From Acidobacteriota bacterium (GTDB lineage Bacteria; Acidobacteriota; Terriglobia; Acidiferrales; 2-02-FULL-67-57): a DNA stretch of 6,337 bases. The first letter of the stretch is position 1, and each line of letters starts with the position of its first letter. Where the stretch lies: positions 1-6,337 of the forward strand of contig JACPRL010000061.1 of NCBI GenBank assembly GCA_016189965.1. Direction: 5' to 3'. The translations under genes were made by a program, and so were the position numbers. Under the pieces are notes generated by a model. It saw only the letters and a program-made list of their open reading frames with translations, did not search any database and was not told the DNA's origin. This document shows positions 4,334 to 6,337 of this stretch, piece by piece.

Positions 4334-4337
4334 CATT

Positions 4338-6337
4338 TCAGTCTGCCTCCGCGAACTGCGAGACCACGTAAGGCGCCTCCTGCAGGTCGGGCTCGCGGCG
4401 CCCGCTCAGCAGCCGCCACCACTCCCAGGCGGCCGAGACGACGACAATCACCACCAGCCCGGCCAGCAAGCCGGTGACGCCGAAGTTCACGTAGTCGTTC
4501 AGTATCAGCCGCTCGGCTTCCCGCGCCGCCGTGCCGCTGAGCGCGCCCGAAGCGAGCTGCGCGGCCAACTGCTCGGCGTGCGCCCAGAAGCCGATGCGCG
4601 GGCTGGGATGAAACATCTTCTGCCAGCTCGCTGTCATCGTCACGCTGACCAGCCACACCGCCGGCGCGAACGTCACCCAGGCGTAGCGCAGCCGGTGCAT
4701 CTTCAACAGAATGGTGGTGGCGACGCAGAGCGCCACGGCGGCCAGCAACTGGTTGGCGATGCCGAAGAGCGGCCAGAGGGTATTGATGCCGCCCAGCGGG
4801 TCGCGCACGCCCTGGTAGAGAAACCAGCCCCAGGCGCCGACAATCAGCGTGCTGGTCAGCAGCACGCTCGGATACCAGCTCGTCCGCCCCAGCGGCTTCC
4901 AGAAATGCCCCAGCAAATCCTGCAGCATGAACCGCCCCACGCGCGTCCCGGCGTCGAGCACGGTCAGGATGAAGAGCGCCTCGAACATAATGGCGAAGTG
5001 GTACCAGACGGCGATCAGCGCGTCGCCGCCAATGGTGCTGGAAAAAATCTGCGCCATGCCCACGGCGAGCGACGGCGCTCCGCCGGTGCGGTTGAGCAGC
5101 GTCTGCTCGCCCACCAGCCGCGCCAGGTTGTCAATCGTCGCCGCCTGCACGGGGAAGCCCCAGGAGCTGATGGTCGCCGCCGCTTGCTCGCCTGTCTGCC
5201 CGACGATGCCGGCGGGGCTGTTGATGGCGAAATAAACCCCGGGCTGGAGCACGCAGGCGGCAATCATCGCCATCACGCCCACGAACGACTCCAGCAGCAT
5301 CGAGCCGTAGCCGATCATCCGCGCGTGCGTCTCGCGCTGGATCATCTTCGGCGTCGTGCCCGAGCTGATGAGCGAGTGGAAGCCGCTGACGGCCCCGCAG
5401 GCGATGGTGATGAAGCAGAAAGGAAAAATCGTCCCGCCGAACACCGGCCCCGTGCCGTCCACAAAGCGCGTCAGCGCCGGCATGTGCAGCGTCGGGCGCA
5501 CCAGCAGGATGCCCGCCGCCAGCGCGAACACCACGCCCAGCTTGATGAAGGCGCTCAGGTAGTCGCGCGGCGCCAGCAGCAGCCAGACCGGCAGCGTCGA
5601 GGCCGCGAAGCCATAAAGAATGATGGCGACCGCCAGCGCGGTGCCCGAGAGCGTGAACACCGCGCTCCAGCTCGGCGAGGCCGCCACCCATTCGCCGCTC
5701 ACCACCGCGAACACCGTCAGGGCCACGCCGATGGCCGTGGCTTCCAGCACCCGACCCGGGCGCCAGAAGCGCAGGTAGCAACCCATCAGCAGGGCGATGG
5801 GGATGGTCATCGCCAGGGTGAAGGCGCCCCAGGGACTGGCCTTGAGCGCGTTCACCACTACCAGCGCCACTGCCGCCAGCAAGATGACCATGATGGCGAG
5901 CACCGCAAACAGCGCCACCATCCCGCTCACCCGGCTCACTTCCTCGCGCGCCATCTGCCCGAGCGACTTCCCGTTGCGCCGGATCGAGGCGAAGAGAATC
6001 ACGAAGTCCTGTACGCAACCGCCCAACACCGCGCCCACTACCAGCCAGAGCGTCCCGGGCAGGTAGCCGAACTGCGCCGCCAGCGTCGGACCGATGAGCG
6101 GCCCGGGGCCGGCGATGGCGGCGAAGTGGTGCCCCATCAGCACCCACTTGTTGGTCGGGACGAAGTCGCGCCCGTCCTCCAGCCGCTCGGCAGGCGTGGC
6201 GCGCCCGGCGTCGAGCGCCAGCACCCGCGCGGTGATGAAGGCGCTGTAGAAGCGGTAGCCCAGCAGGTAACAGCACACCGCCGCGACCACCATCCAGGTG
6301 GCGTTGATGGGCTCCTCGCGCCCCAGCGCAATCGCCC
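4338..6337 (-). CDS. cstA: Carbon starvation protein A, pyruvate/peptide transporter (N-terminus beyond window edge)
   Basis: The visible 665 residues match CstA along their full length as I remember the E. coli protein (about 700 residues). CstA and its relative BtsT are multi-spanning inner-membrane transporters for pyruvate and possibly peptides, used under carbon limitation. In visible numbering the hallmark runs are: GHHFAAIAGPGPLIGP near residue 68, YLRFWRPGRVLE near 188, VWLLLAPRDYLSAFIK near 250, the RPTLHMPAL to FVDGTGPVFGG region near 280-300, ITIACGAVSGFHSLISSGTT near 310, WYHFAIMFEALFILTVLDAG near 450, and DPLGGINTLWPLFGIANQLLA near 520. Hydrophobic segments throughout imply some 16-18 membrane spans. 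The frame stays open to 6337 (codons for ALGREEPINATW precede the first visible ATG at 6291-6293) and matches CstA upstream of that ATG. The real start is therefore roughly twenty codons outside the window. The C-terminus (WWRLLSGRREP to FAEAD) is complete. It converges on the glycerate kinase gene. Confidence 0.95.
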   Translation of the reverse strand, partial: AIALGREEPINATWMVVAAVCCYLLGYRFYSAFITARVLALDAGRATPAERLEDGRDFVPTNKWVLMGHHFAAIAGPGPLIGPTLAAQFGYLPGTLWLVVGAVLGGCVQDFVILFASIRRNGKSLGQMAREEVSRVSGMVALFAVLAIMVILLAAVALVVVNALKASPWGAFTLAMTIPIALLMGCYLRFWRPGRVLEATAIGVALTVFAVVSGEWVAASPSWSAVFTLSGTALAVAIILYGFAASTLPVWLLLAPRDYLSAFIKLGVVFALAAGILLVRPTLHMPALTRFVDGTGPVFGGTIFPFCFITIACGAVSGFHSLISSGTTPKMIQRETHARMIGYGSMLLESFVGVMAMIAACVLQPGVYFAINSPAGIVGQTGEQAAATISSWGFPVQAATIDNLARLVGEQTLLNRTGGAPSLAVGMAQIFSSTIGGDALIAVWYHFAIMFEALFILTVLDAGTRVGRFMLQDLLGHFWKPLGRTSWYPSVLLTSTLIVGAWGWFLYQGVRDPLGGINTLWPLFGIANQLLAAVALCVATTILLKMHRLRYAWVTFAPAVWLVSVTMTASWQKMFHPSPRIGFWAHAEQLAAQLASGALSGTAAREAERLILNDYVNFGVTGLLAGLVVIVVVSAAWEWWRLLSGRREPDLQEAPYVVSQFAEAD

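Larger units (their letters stand above)
3950..4337. other. Convergent intergenic region made almost wholly of repeats
   Basis: These 388 bases between the kinase and cstA stops hold, in order: an 11-nt tandem repeat carrying a hairpin insert, a half-copy of the palindromic element next to an 8-bp stem-loop, an inverted heptad array, a second kind of heptad array, and two octamer arrays in opposite orientation. No open frame here looks like a gene; translations are of repeat sequence (for example YAKASDG, FDFAQD). No U-run terminator is visible for either flanking gene, although several stem-loops exist. Confidence 0.75.

Noticed and set aside
4338..6293. Complete cstA starting at the ATG at 6291-6293
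   Set aside because: The frame is open to the window end and the upstream codons (ALGREEPINATW) match the region before this point in known CstA proteins, so the gene is cut by the window.

Overview
The window reads as a piece of a GC-rich bacterial chromosome, most likely from an Acidobacteriota (Terriglobia-like) organism. That assignment is inference. It rests on the very high GC, the GTG starts, and short palindromic repeats of the 'GTCAT-CCTGAGCG-AAG-CGAAGGATCC' type between genes, which I associate from memory with that phylum. There is no rRNA, tRNA, transposase, integrase or CRISPR array.

Layout. The N-terminal 194 residues of a GlcD-type FAD-linked glycolate/D-lactate oxidase lie on the minus strand (1-582) and run off the left edge. 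A 368-bp divergent spacer (583-950) holds several palindromes. Three plus-strand genes follow: a complete D-2-hydroxyacid dehydrogenase of the glyoxylate/hydroxypyruvate reductase type (951-1940), a 69-residue unrecognised small protein (2114-2323), and a complete MOFRL-family glycerate 2-kinase (2600-3949). A 388-bp convergent spacer (3950-4337) is almost entirely repeats. The right third is a nearly complete CstA family pyruvate/peptide transporter on the minus strand (4338-6337), with its N-terminus beyond the right edge.

How the genes fit together (inference). GlcD would oxidise glycolate to glyoxylate (or D-lactate to pyruvate). The reductase would convert hydroxypyruvate to D-glycerate or glyoxylate to glycolate. 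The kinase would feed D-glycerate into lower glycolysis as 2-phosphoglycerate. CstA would import pyruvate or peptides under carbon limitation. Together they look like a small C2/C3 organic-acid salvage neighbourhood.

The most unusual part is the non-coding DNA. A composite repeat (a palindromic element of about 100 bp followed by an array of 7-nt units) occurs twice, just upstream of the small protein and of the kinase. At three places a short hairpin module appears to have been swapped or inserted inside another repeat. Arrays of 7-nt and 8-nt units occur in both orientations, including two inverted octamer arrays that end a few bases after the cstA stop. I found no convincing new enzymatic or defence system; the repeat architecture is what deserves follow-up.
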